This document shows, piece after piece, positions 16,715 through 24,159 of a DNA stretch of 28,070 nt. The notes under the pieces were generated by a model. It did no database searches. It was not told the origin of the DNA and was given only the letters and a program-made list of their open reading frames with translations. A program made the position numbers and the translations under genes. The first letter of the stretch is position 1. Every line of letters begins with the position of its first letter. This stretch comes from Lentisphaeria bacterium (GTDB lineage Bacteria; Verrucomicrobiota; Lentisphaeria; Victivallales; Victivallaceae), in NCBI GenBank assembly GCA_018265615.1, contig JABLYX010000063.1:1-28070 (forward strand). Reading direction: 5' to 3'.

Positions 16715-18559
16715 ATGCCGATTCAATGCATACAGATTCCCGCGGGGACCGTCCTGGCCGGATACCTGATCGAATCCGAGCTGGGCCGCGGGAACAACGG
16801 CGTGGTCTATCTCGCCCGTCAGCAGTCGCTCGACCGCGAAGTCGCGTTCAAGGTGCTGCTGCCCGAGCTGGCCGCCGAGCCGGGCTACGTCGAGAGCTTC
16901 CTGCGCGAAGCGCGGCTCGCGGCGCGGCTCGACCACCCGTATATCGTGCAGGCGTACGATGCGGGCCCCACGCCGGAGGGGTACTATTACTTCGCGATGG
17001 AGCTGGTGATCGGCCCGTCGCTCGAGGACGTGCGGCGCGAAACGCCGGAGAAGCTGACGTTCGACCTGATTTTCCGCCTCTCCATCGAACTGGCGGAGGC
17101 GCTTGAGTATGCGTGGAGCGTCCACCGCATGACCCACGGGGACATCAAGCCGGGCAATCTCCTGATCTCGCGGGAGACCGGCGGCCTGAAACTGGCCGAC
17201 CTCGGGCTGGCGCGCGTGAGCGGCAGCAAGTCCGGCGACGACATCATGGCGACTCCGCTTTACGCGGCGCCGGAGGTGATCCGGGGGGAGAAGACCGAGT
17301 ACGGCGTCAAAAGCGACCTGTACAGCTTCGGGGTCATGCTCTACGAGCTGCTGTGCGGCTCCCCGCCGTTTGTCGGCAGCCCGCAGAAGGTGCTTGAACA
17401 CCATCTTTACATAAAGCCCCGGCCGCTGCTGGAGCGCAATCCGGACCTGGACCCGGTTCTGGCCGCATTCGTCGAACGGCTGATGGACAAGGATCCCGCC
17501 GGGCGGCCGGAGAACTGGCGGGAGGTCCGGGATTTCCTCGCGTCGATGGTTTCGGCGCAGCAGGGCGGCCCGGCCCGGGCGATTCAGGCGATCATCACTT
17601 CGGAGCATAAACGGCAGTCGGGGCGGAAGCTCCTCGTGCTGTGCGTCGTGCTGCTGATCCTCGGCGTCCTCGGCGCGGTGGGATTCCTCGTGTTCCGGCT
17701 CCAGCAGCTCACGCCCGCGCCGATCGAACCGCCGCCCCCGGAGCCGGAGCGCCGGGAAGTCGCGGCGCGGCCGGAGCCGGAGGAGGCGCCCGGGCTGTCG
17801 GTGCGCTTCTCTTCGGCCCCCGCCACTGCCCCGCCGGAACGGACGGAAAGAAGGGCCCTGCCGCCGGATTCCCCTGCGGCCGCGGCGATTGCCGTCCCAC
17901 CGGCGAAACCGCCGGCCCCGGTTCCGGCCGCGCCGGCCCCGCCCGCTGTTGAGCCGCCGAAAGCGGAGACTCCGCGGACGAGGGCCCCGGAGAGGCGGCT
18001 GGAGCCGCCCGGCCGCCGCCGCGGCATCCGCGTGTTCGACCCTCCGGTGGACGAGGCCGTGCTCCGTGAGGAGACCGGCCGGACCGGCCGGCTCTTCCAG
18101 GCGTTCGGGAACCGGCTGGCGGAGCCTTGGAAAAAAGAGGCGGAGAGTGTGCTTGAAGAGAGCTGCCGGCTGCTGATGCAGCTGCACACCCGCGGGCTGG
18201 CCGTCAAGCGGATCGACCGGATCGACCTCATGCCCGGCGGCCACGGCGGTTCGAACTGGGTTTCGAACGGGCCGGTGAGCGGAACGCTTCGCATCGCGCC
18301 GGACGTCCCGCCGATCCGGATCGCCGGGGAGCTCGGCAAGGGGCTCTTCGAAGCCAACCGCCGGAAGTACGATCTCCCCGCGGGACTGAAGAAGGATTTC
18401 GCGGAGGCGTTCCAGTATTTTGTGGAGCAGCGCCTCGCCGGCAAAGCCGATCCGGACCCGAAGAACCGGGTGCTCGTGCAGTGCAACCACTCACTGGCCA
18501 CCTTCGCGCTCCTGTTCCACGACAAACGCATGCTCGACCAGCTGCGCCAACGGCGCTGA
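16715..18559 (+). CDS. Transmembrane Hanks-type Ser/Thr protein kinase with proline-rich stalk and unusual C-terminal domain
   Basis: A 614-residue protein. The kinase domain (about 14-275) has glycine loop GRGNNGV at 24-30, ATP-anchoring Lys46, the catalytic loop HGDIKPGN at 141-148 (Asp143), metal-binding DLG at 162-164, APE at 185-187 and DLYSFGVMLYEL at 201-212. The arginine of the usual HRD is Gly, and the usual DFG is DLG. A transmembrane helix follows at about 305-328, then a Pro/Ala/Glu-rich stalk (333-432) and a C-terminal domain of about 180 residues without PASTA repeats. In that domain GELGK (538-542) and DFAEAFQYF (561-569) recall the HExxH and downstream Glu of zincin proteases, with both His lost. 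The Shine-Dalgarno is weak. It is the last gene of the three-gene operon. Confidence 0.93.
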   Translation: MPIQCIQIPAGTVLAGYLIESELGRGNNGVVYLARQQSLDREVAFKVLLPELAAEPGYVESFLREARLAARLDHPYIVQAYDAGPTPEGYYYFAMELVIGPSLEDVRRETPEKLTFDLIFRLSIELAEALEYAWSVHRMTHGDIKPGNLLISRETGGLKLADLGLARVSGSKSGDDIMATPLYAAPEVIRGEKTEYGVKSDLYSFGVMLYELLCGSPPFVGSPQKVLEHHLYIKPRPLLERNPDLDPVLAAFVERLMDKDPAGRPENWREVRDFLASMVSAQQGGPARAIQAIITSEHKRQSGRKLLVLCVVLLILGVLGAVGFLVFRLQQLTPAPIEPPPPEPERREVAARPEPEEAPGLSVRFSSAPATAPPERTERRALPPDSPAAAAIAVPPAKPPAPVPAAPAPPAVEPPKAETPRTRAPERRLEPPGRRRGIRVFDPPVDEAVLREETGRTGRLFQAFGNRLAEPWKKEAESVLEESCRLLMQLHTRGLAVKRIDRIDLMPGGHGGSNWVSNGPVSGTLRIAPDVPPIRIAGELGKGLFEANRRKYDLPAGLKKDFAEAFQYFVEQRLAGKADPDPKNRVLVQCNHSLATFALLFHDKRMLDQLRQRR

Positions 18560-18598
18560 CGGCATTCCTGCCGTCTCCGGCGTGGAAAAAGGGGAGAT

Positions 18599-18641
18599 GC
18601 GAGAAGGGAAACCCTTTTCAGGAAAGGGTTTCCTTTCTCGC
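18599..18641 (+). terminator. Long perfect hairpin downstream of the kinase operon
   Basis: Two 19-nt arms (18599-18617 and 18623-18641) pair throughout with one G-U wobble around a 5-nt TCAGG loop. The hairpin begins 39 bp after the kinase stop. It is followed by CTCTTCCTTTC, a loose pyrimidine tract. The position and stability suit a terminator, possibly working in both directions. Confidence 0.65.
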
Positions 18642-18668
18642 GCTCTTCCTTTCCCAAACCTCTTCGCC
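18635..18668. repeat. Orphan copy of the 34-bp linker of the tandem repeat
   Basis: This stretch matches 18949-18982 (the linker between the two 230-bp copies) with one mismatch. It overlaps the end of the long hairpin. A third partial copy suggests the repeat unit once extended or was inserted here more than once. Confidence 0.75.
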
Positions 18669-18706
18669 GCCGTTTTCCTTTTCGTTACACCGAAAATGAA
18701 AACGGC
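18669..18706. terminator. Second hairpin between kinase operon and repeat
   Basis: GCCGTTTTC and GAAAACGGC form a 9-bp outer stem. After one mismatch TTTTCG and CGAAAA extend it by 6 bp around a TTACAC loop. On the plus strand TGTAATTTCTT follows, so it may be a back-up terminator. Confidence 0.5.
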
Positions 18707-18717
18707 TGTAATTTCTT

Positions 18718-18947
18718 GCCGTACAGTAAATTAAGTTTTTCGTTCCGCATGGTATCGGAGACACAACGCTTTTTTCCGGGGACAACCCTGCAGTCCCCTT
18801 ACCCTCTTCCAACCGGATAACTCCCGTGAAGAAATATCCCGCGGAATTGATTTTGTCGACGACAAAATCGGTTCCGCGCATATTCGCCGCCGGGTGCTGC
18901 CCGGTCGGGAGGGAGGTGTGGAGGGAGGGCGAAGCGCCTCCCTCCGC
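18718..18947. repeat. 230-bp tandem repeat, copy 1
   Basis: This segment recurs at 18980-19209 (period 262 bp) with a single difference, G at 18899 against A at 19161. It contains an imperfect 37-bp palindrome and a G-rich hairpin (18920-18945, GGAGGGAGG/CCTCCCTCC). It lies in the region between the kinase and araC genes and carries no convincing gene of its own. Confidence 0.97.
18841..18877. repeat. 37-bp imperfect palindrome within repeat copy 1
   Basis: GATTTTGTCG and CGACAAAATC are perfect 10-bp arms around one base. After a 2-bp mismatch GCGGAA and TTCCGC extend the symmetry on both sides. The same structure is at 19103-19139 in copy 2. It would form a very stable cruciform or RNA hairpin, or be a dimeric protein site. 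Confidence 0.85.
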
Positions 18948-18979
18948 CTTCTCGCGCTCTTCCCTTCCCAAACCTCTTC

Positions 18980-19209
18980 GCCGTACAGTAAATTAAGTTT
19001 TTCGTTCCGCATGGTATCGGAGACACAACGCTTTTTTCCGGGGACAACCCTGCAGTCCCCTTACCCTCTTCCAACCGGATAACTCCCGTGAAGAAATATC
19101 CCGCGGAATTGATTTTGTCGACGACAAAATCGGTTCCGCGCATATTCGCCGCCGGGTGCTACCCGGTCGGGAGGGAGGTGTGGAGGGAGGGCGAAGCGCC
19201 TCCCTCCGC
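18980..19209. repeat. 230-bp tandem repeat, copy 2 (overlaps the 3' end of the araC gene)
   Basis: Identical to copy 1 except for A at 19161. On the minus strand that base creates the TAG stop of the araC-family gene, whose last 16 codons (19209-19162) lie inside this copy. The copies are joined by a linker at 18948-18979. Confidence 0.97.
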
Positions 19210-19983
19210 ATTCCCCGCCGCGAGCCGCCGGAAGACGGCGGGGGAGCAGTGCATCTGGGCGGAGAAGACGCGGGTGAAGTGGTAGCGGTCGGCGAAGCCG
19301 CACTGTTCGGCGATCTCCTCGATGGAGCGGCGGCTGTAGTGCAGGAGTTTGCAGCCGTGTTCGATGCGGAGCCGCCGGGAGAAGCGTCCGGGGGATTCGC
19401 CGCACTCCTGCCGGAAGAGGCGGATGAAGCTTCCCCGGTTGAGTCCGAGCATGGCGGCGAGTTCGGCGTTGTCCGGCGGGTCGGCCATGCGTTCGGAGAT
19501 TTCCCGGCGGACGCGGGCGATGCGGGGATCCGCGGCGGGGGCGAGCGCGAGGTTCTGCGGCGGCAGTTCGAGCAGCGCCGCGAGCAGCAGGGATTCCGCG
19601 ATGAGCGAGCGGCGGAATGCGGCGGCGGGTTCCGGCAGGAGACGGCGGAACTCCTCCCAGCGTTCGCGCCATTCCGGCTTCAGCGGGATGCGGTGGATGC
19701 GCCGCTCCGGCGGGACGAGCAGCTCCGGCGGGTTGAAGTGGATGTAATACTGTGAGAACGGCCGTTCGGCCCGGGTCGAGAAGACGAGGTATCCGGGGAT
19801 GACGGTCACGCACTCCGGTGTGAGTTCGACGGTTCCGCCGGCGCTGTCGAGGAAGCCGCCGGGGAGGGGGTTCCAGTAGTAGCGCCAGAACGGGGTGTAG
19901 AGGTTGCGCTGGATCCACGGGTGGATGTTCCCGGCATAGTCGATCAGGTGGATCCGGAGTTGAGGAAACGTCATATCCTGCAT
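19159..19983 (-). CDS. AraC-family transcriptional regulator (probable rhamnosidase regulator)
   Basis: A 274-residue protein. Residues about 1-130 form a cupin-like ligand-binding domain (VELTPECVTVIPGYLVFSTR, PFSQYYIHFNPPELLV). Residues about 155-255 form the AraC/XylS double helix-turn-helix (DNAELAAMLGLNRGSFIRLF, then SIEEIAEQCGFADRYHFTRVF, SPAVFRRLAAG). ATG at 19983 has GGGGA 9 nt upstream. Upstream in-frame codons cross the intergenic control region. The last 16 residues (AEGGASPSLHTSLPTG) are encoded by repeat copy 2, so the native C-terminus probably ended near AAGN and has been replaced by repeat-derived sequence. It is divergent from the rhamnosidase, so control of that gene by a rhamnose-type sugar is likely but not shown. 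Confidence 0.93.
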   Translation of the reverse strand: MQDMTFPQLRIHLIDYAGNIHPWIQRNLYTPFWRYYWNPLPGGFLDSAGGTVELTPECVTVIPGYLVFSTRAERPFSQYYIHFNPPELLVPPERRIHRIPLKPEWRERWEEFRRLLPEPAAAFRRSLIAESLLLAALLELPPQNLALAPAADPRIARVRREISERMADPPDNAELAAMLGLNRGSFIRLFRQECGESPGRFSRRLRIEHGCKLLHYSRRSIEEIAEQCGFADRYHFTRVFSAQMHCSPAVFRRLAAGNAEGGASPSLHTSLPTG

Positions 19984-20029
19984 GCGTAAAAATCCCCGTT
20001 TTGTGATAAACAGATACAAATTCCTTTGT

Positions 20030-20058
20030 AATATCCATTCCATTCCTGTGAAAATCAA
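20030..20058 (-). promoter_or_regulatory. Possible araC promoter
   Basis: On the minus strand TTGATT (20058-20053) and GATATT (20035-20030) are separated by 17 bp. Both boxes are imperfect. The -35 overlaps the CAAGTATACTTG palindrome, which would couple both divergent genes to one site. Confidence 0.35.
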
Positions 20059-20067
20059 GTATACTTG
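20056..20067. promoter_or_regulatory. Perfect palindrome CAAGTATACTTG in the araC-rhamnosidase control region
   Basis: A 12-bp perfect palindrome in the 128-bp region between the divergent starts. GTGAAAA (20048-20054) and TTTTCAC (20088-20094) flank the area as a wider inverted repeat. It is a candidate regulator site. Confidence 0.55.
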
Positions 20068-20072
20068 GGGTG

Positions 20073-20084
20073 TATTCCGGAATA
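20073..20084. promoter_or_regulatory. Perfect palindrome TATTCCGGAATA upstream of the rhamnosidase
   Basis: A second 12-bp perfect palindrome, centred 17 bp from the first and ending 27 bp before the rhamnosidase ATG. It would lie in the promoter or leader of the rhamnosidase, suiting control by an AraC protein or a second factor. Confidence 0.5.
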
Positions 20085-20111
20085 AAGTTTTCACGAACAA
20101 AGGAGAAGGAT

Positions 20112-22610
20112 ATGAACCGTCAAGCCGTCACCGCCCTCAGGGCCGAAGGAATGGACAATCCGCTCGGGATCGATATCCGCAACCCCGAGCTGTCGTGGCG
20201 CTCTCCCGGCCCGCAGTCGGCGTGGCAGGTGCGCGCCGCCGCCGCCCCGGAGGAGCTCGAAGCCGGGCCGCATCTCTGGGATTCGGGCCGGGTCGGTGGG
20301 AGCCGCTCCCATCACCACGCATACGGCGGCGCCCCGGCGGCGAGCCGCGAGCGGGTCTGGTGGCAGGTGCGCGTCTGGGACGGGCGGGGCGGGGTTTCGG
20401 CCTGGAGCGCCCCCGCGTTTTTCGAGGCGGGGCTGCTGGAGAGCTCCGACTGGCAGTGCGTCTGGATCGGCTTTCCCGGCGCGTGGTCCGGCTGCGGGCG
20501 CTGGTTCCAGGCGAAGTTCGGCGCGCCGGAGCGGGTCCGCCGGGGGCGGCTCTACATCGGCGGGCTCGGCTGGTTCGAGGCGTTCGTGAACGGCCGCCGC
20601 CTCGGGGACGCGGTGCTCGATCCCGCTCCGACCGACTGTTCGAAGAGCGTGATCTACCGGACGTTCGACCTCGAAGGGCTGCTCTCGCCGGGCGAAAACG
20701 TGCTGGCGGTCCATGCCGGGGCGGGGTGGCACGTCTCGCCGATTACGCGGTTCCAACTGGAGCTCGACGGGGAGATCGTCGCGAAGACGCGGCCGTTCGG
20801 CTATCCCTGCGGCCCCTCCGGCGTCACGCGGAACAGCATCTACGGCGGCGAGGAGTACGACGCGCGGCTCGAACCGGAGCGGAGCTGGATGCTCCCCGGC
20901 GGCCCGATCCTGCCGCCCGGCCGCGGCAGCTGCCGCGTCGCCCCGCCCGCCGGGAGGATGCGCGCACCGATGGCCGAACCGATCCGCGAGCTTGAAGAGC
21001 TGCCGGTCCGGAGCTGGAAAGCGCTTCCCGGCGGCCGTTACCTCGCTGATTTCGGGCGGAATTTCGCCGGGTACTGCCGGCTGGAACTCCGGGCTCCGGC
21101 CGGAACCCGGGTCGAGCTGAAGTTCGGCGAGTACTGCGGCGGGGACGGCGGCGTGAACCAGGAGAACCTGCTCGGCGACCGGGCGGTCGATGTGTACATC
21201 GCGCGCGGGGATGCAGAGGGCGAAGTCTGGAAGCCTCGTTTCACCTACCACGGGTTCCGTTATGTCGAGCTCGCCGGGCTGCCGTATGCGCCGGACGCGC
21301 GGACGCTGACCGGGATCGCCGTCGGCAGCGACTGCCGCCCGGCCGGCCGCTTCCGGACCGACAGCGAACTCGTGAACCGGATCTGGGAGATGGTGCGGCA
21401 GACCGAACGCAGCAACCTGTTCGGCATCCCGACCGACTGCCCGCAGCGGACCGAGCGCATGGGCTGGCTGAACGACATGATGGCGCGCGGCGAGTGCGCG
21501 CTCTTCCTCTTCGACGAGGCGAACCTGCTGCGCAAGTGGCTGCGCGACATCGCCGAGGCGCAGGACCCGGAAACCGGCTTCGTGCCGATGACCGCGCCGT
21601 GCCACTGGACGCCGGACAAGGTGGACCCGGTCTGTTCGAGCTTCGTCGAGACGGCGTGGAATCTGCACCTCTACTGCGGCGAACGCGCGCTTCTCGGCGA
21701 GCTTTTCCCGAACTTCCTCGCCTGGTGCCGCTGCATGGAGAACGCGGCGGAGAACCACATCCTTTCGGACGGCGGCGAGATCGGCGACTGGGTCCCGCCG
21801 GTCGAATTCTGCGCGCCGGGAACCTGCCGCAGCGGCCTCGTTCCGAAGGAGCTGGTCGCGACCGCCCTGTACGGCTACGCGGTTTCGCTGACCGCGAAGA
21901 TCGCGGCGTTCCTCGGTGAGAAGGAGCACGCGGCGGCCCTGAAACGGCAGTTCGCGGCGATCCGCGAGGCGTTCAACGGCCGCTTTTACCGGGGGGAGGG
22001 CCGGTACGGCTCCGATTCGCAGGCGGCCTACAGCTATGCGCTCTGCTGCGGCATGGTGCCGGAGAAGCTGCGCGAGGCCGTCTCCGTCCGCCTCGTCGAG
22101 CGCTTCGAGGCGGACGGGCGGAAGCTCACGACCGGGAACATCGGGACGAAATACCTGCTTGAGGCCCTTTCGGAGTCCGGCCGCTCCGACCTTGCCTTCG
22201 GCCTCGTGGATTCGACGGAGTACCCGGGGTGGGGGTACATGCTCGCGAACGGCGCGACCACGCTCTGGGAGCGCTGGGAGAACGCGACCGGCGGCGGCAT
22301 GAATTCGCACAACCACCCGATGCTCGGCTCGGTCGGCGGCTGGTTCTGCAAATATCTCGCCGGCATCCGCCCGCTGCCGGATTCGGACGGCTTCGACCGC
22401 TTTCTGCTCGCGCCGCACTTCATCGGCGGCCTGAACGGGGTGGAGGCGGTCTACGACTCCCGCGCCGGGGAGATCCGCTCGCACTGGAAACGCGAAAACG
22501 GCCGCATCGTCTGGGAGTACGCCGTGCCGCCGAACAGCACCGCGCTGATCCGGCTGCCGGGCCGGGAGGAGTTCCCCTGCGGGGCGGGGACGCACCGGAT
22601 CACAATCTAG
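20112..22610 (+). CDS. Alpha-L-rhamnosidase, glycoside hydrolase family 78
   Basis: An 832-residue protein with the GH78 order. It has an Ig-like N-terminal domain (about 1-110: GIDIRNPELSWRS, SAWQVRAA, WDSGRV, VWWQVRVWD), a beta-sandwich (about 120-290: LYIGGLGWFEAFVNGRRLGD, CSKSVIYRTFD), a second sandwich (about 310-410: YLADFGRNFAGY, YHGFRYVEL), the (alpha/alpha)6 catalytic barrel (about 415-750: GIPTDCPQRTERMGWLND, GEIGDWVPP, GWGYMLANGATTLWERWE) and a C-terminal sheet domain. The usual DCPQRDER has Thr for the second Asp here. It releases terminal alpha-L-rhamnose from glycosides or oligosaccharides. No signal peptide is visible, so it probably acts on imported substrates in the cytoplasm. 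The ATG at 20112 has AAGGAG at 6 nt. Confidence 0.95.
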   Translation: MNRQAVTALRAEGMDNPLGIDIRNPELSWRSPGPQSAWQVRAAAAPEELEAGPHLWDSGRVGGSRSHHHAYGGAPAASRERVWWQVRVWDGRGGVSAWSAPAFFEAGLLESSDWQCVWIGFPGAWSGCGRWFQAKFGAPERVRRGRLYIGGLGWFEAFVNGRRLGDAVLDPAPTDCSKSVIYRTFDLEGLLSPGENVLAVHAGAGWHVSPITRFQLELDGEIVAKTRPFGYPCGPSGVTRNSIYGGEEYDARLEPERSWMLPGGPILPPGRGSCRVAPPAGRMRAPMAEPIRELEELPVRSWKALPGGRYLADFGRNFAGYCRLELRAPAGTRVELKFGEYCGGDGGVNQENLLGDRAVDVYIARGDAEGEVWKPRFTYHGFRYVELAGLPYAPDARTLTGIAVGSDCRPAGRFRTDSELVNRIWEMVRQTERSNLFGIPTDCPQRTERMGWLNDMMARGECALFLFDEANLLRKWLRDIAEAQDPETGFVPMTAPCHWTPDKVDPVCSSFVETAWNLHLYCGERALLGELFPNFLAWCRCMENAAENHILSDGGEIGDWVPPVEFCAPGTCRSGLVPKELVATALYGYAVSLTAKIAAFLGEKEHAAALKRQFAAIREAFNGRFYRGEGRYGSDSQAAYSYALCCGMVPEKLREAVSVRLVERFEADGRKLTTGNIGTKYLLEALSESGRSDLAFGLVDSTEYPGWGYMLANGATTLWERWENATGGGMNSHNHPMLGSVGGWFCKYLAGIRPLPDSDGFDRFLLAPHFIGGLNGVEAVYDSRAGEIRSHWKRENGRIVWEYAVPPNSTALIRLPGREEFPCGAGTHRITI

Positions 22611-22631
22611 GGCGCTTTTTCGGCGCGGGGT

Positions 22632-22660
22632 TTGAAATGGGCGGCTTTCCGTGATATATT
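22632..22660 (+). promoter_or_regulatory. Sigma-70 promoter of the glycan-synthesis operon
   Basis: TTGAAA (22632-22637) and TATATT (22655-22660) are spaced by exactly 17 bp in the 110-bp gap after the rhamnosidase. The predicted start near 22667 leaves a leader of about 54 nt before the TTG codon. Confidence 0.8.
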
Positions 22661-22720
22661 CTCAGGAATTTTATTTGACGGAACTCATATTCAGAATGGC
22701 GTTTGCGCCGGGAGAGAAAG

Positions 22721-23692
22721 TTGAAGCTCATCATCCAGATCCCCTGCTACAACGAAGCGGGGACGCTTGCCGTAGCCCTTGCCGAACTTCCGCGCGAGGT
22801 TCCCGGCATCGACCGGGTCGAGTGGCTCATCATCGACGACGGCTCGTCCGACGCGACGGTGGAGGTCGCGCGGGCGAACGGCGTCGACCATATCGTGCGC
22901 CACCATACGAACCTCGGCCTCGCGCGGGCGTTCATGACCGGGCTGCACACCGCGCTCGGTCTCGGGGCCGACATCATCGTCAACACCGATGCGGACAACC
23001 AGTACCGCGCGGCCGACATCCCGGCCCTCGTCGCCCCGATCCTCGAGGGGAGGGCGCAGTATGTGATCGGCACGCGCCCGATTTCCGGCATCGACCATTT
23101 TTCGCCGGTCAAGAAGCTGCTGCAGAAGCTCGGCAGCTGCGTCGTGCGGAAGATCTCCGGCACCTGCGTCGAGGATGCGCCGAGCGGGTTCCGCGCGCTT
23201 TCGCGCGACGCCGCCATGCGCATGAACGTGTTCAACCGCTACACCTACACGCTTGAAACGATCATCCAGGCCGGGTACAAGAACCTGCCGATCGTCTGCG
23301 TTCCGGTCCGCGTGAACGCCGACCTCCGGCCGTCGCGCCTGGTCAAGAGCATTCCCCGCTATATTCAGCGCTCCGTCTTCACGATGGTCCGCATCTTCGT
23401 GGTTTACCGGCCGTTCAAGTTTTTCTTCTCGATCGGGATGGTCTTCTTCCTGGCGGGGTTCCTGATCGGCTGCCGGTTCCTGTGGCGCTACCTCGCCGGA
23501 AGCGGGCAGGGGATGATGCAGTCCCTGATCCTCGCCGCCGTGCTGATGCTGATCGGGGCCGTGCTCGGGATGCTGGCGTTCATGGCCGATCTGCTCTCCG
23601 TCAACCGCCAGCTGCTGGAGGATATCCAGTACCGGCAGCGCAAAGAGTGCTACGGCAGGGCCGGCGACGGCGGAGGGGCGGAGAAATGCTGA
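22721..23692 (+). CDS. Family 2 glycosyltransferase, polyprenyl-phosphate sugar transferase type (DPM1/GtrB-like)
   Basis: A 323-residue protein. The GT-A domain (about 1-225) begins KLIIQIPCYNEAGTLAVAL, has the nucleotide-binding LIIDDGSSDAT, the metal-binding NTDADNQY and the lipid-phosphate family signature CVEDAPSGFRAL. Two transmembrane helices (about 228-250 and 265-290) anchor it. It probably moves a sugar from a nucleotide to undecaprenyl phosphate. TTG at 22721 is preferred because GGAG lies 6 nt upstream and the catalytic domain starts at once; TTG at 22703 is an alternative. It overlaps the GtrA-like gene by 7 nt, the usual pairing of lipid-linked sugar synthase and flippase. Confidence 0.93.
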   Translation: MKLIIQIPCYNEAGTLAVALAELPREVPGIDRVEWLIIDDGSSDATVEVARANGVDHIVRHHTNLGLARAFMTGLHTALGLGADIIVNTDADNQYRAADIPALVAPILEGRAQYVIGTRPISGIDHFSPVKKLLQKLGSCVVRKISGTCVEDAPSGFRALSRDAAMRMNVFNRYTYTLETIIQAGYKNLPIVCVPVRVNADLRPSRLVKSIPRYIQRSVFTMVRIFVVYRPFKFFFSIGMVFFLAGFLIGCRFLWRYLAGSGQGMMQSLILAAVLMLIGAVLGMLAFMADLLSVNRQLLEDIQYRQRKECYGRAGDGGGAEKC

Positions 23693-24159
23693 GCCGGATG
23701 ATATCCAGAGAGAGGATCCTGGAGCTGGCCCGGTATTCCGGCGGCTGCTTCTGCAACGTGATCGTCAAGATGGCCATGACGTCGCTCCTGACCTTTCTGG
23801 CCTTTCCGGTCTGGCTCGCCTACCTGGGGGCGCAGCTGATGATCCTGTTTTTCGCGTACTATTACCACTCCCGCATCACGTTCCGGCAGAAGCTCTCCGG
23901 CGCGCGGGAGCATATCAGGAGCTTCCTCGTCTTCACCGGCTCCGTCCTCGTGTTCAAGGTGCTCGACTATTTCCTGGTCGTCGTGGGGGCGGAATATGCG
24001 ACCGCGCAGCTGGAGCGCAGCGAATATCTCACGGTGTGGGAGAGGCAGGCCATCGTGCTGGGGATGATCGCCGTGGTGAGCGGCGTCATCTTCTTCATCC
24101 GTTACTTTTTCTACCGGATCATCTTCAGGAAGCCCGGAAAGGCCGGGGCGGGGAACTGA
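23686..24159 (+). CDS. GtrA-like membrane protein (putative lipid-linked sugar flippase)
   Basis: A 157-residue protein with four hydrophobic helices: residues about 18-40, 42-62, 85-108 and 120-142. The basic hinge YHSRITFRQK after helix two is typical of GtrA proteins, which have a conserved Arg/Phe-rich loop there. Members are thought to flip undecaprenyl-phosphate sugars across the membrane. ATG at 23686 overlaps the end of the glycosyltransferase gene by 7 nt with GGAGG upstream. Its role as partner of that enzyme is inferred from the coupling. Confidence 0.88.
   Translation: MLSRMISRERILELARYSGGCFCNVIVKMAMTSLLTFLAFPVWLAYLGAQLMILFFAYYYHSRITFRQKLSGAREHIRSFLVFTGSVLVFKVLDYFLVVVGAEYATAQLERSEYLTVWERQAIVLGMIAVVSGVIFFIRYFFYRIIFRKPGKAGAGN

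Noticed and set aside
18799..19143. Possible 114-residue protein within the tandem repeats (minus strand)
   Set aside because: It is a frame through repeat sequence with no ribosome site, reading the same bases in two frames across the copies. I treat it as a repeat artefact, though a genome-wide search could change this.
18718..19209. CRISPR-like array
   Set aside because: There are only two long units of 230 bp with a 32-bp linker, not short repeats with unique spacers, and no cas genes are present.
20091..22595. Open frame of 834 codons opposite the rhamnosidase
   Set aside because: Same codon-phase artefact; the plus strand encodes a complete GH78 enzyme with a good ribosome site.
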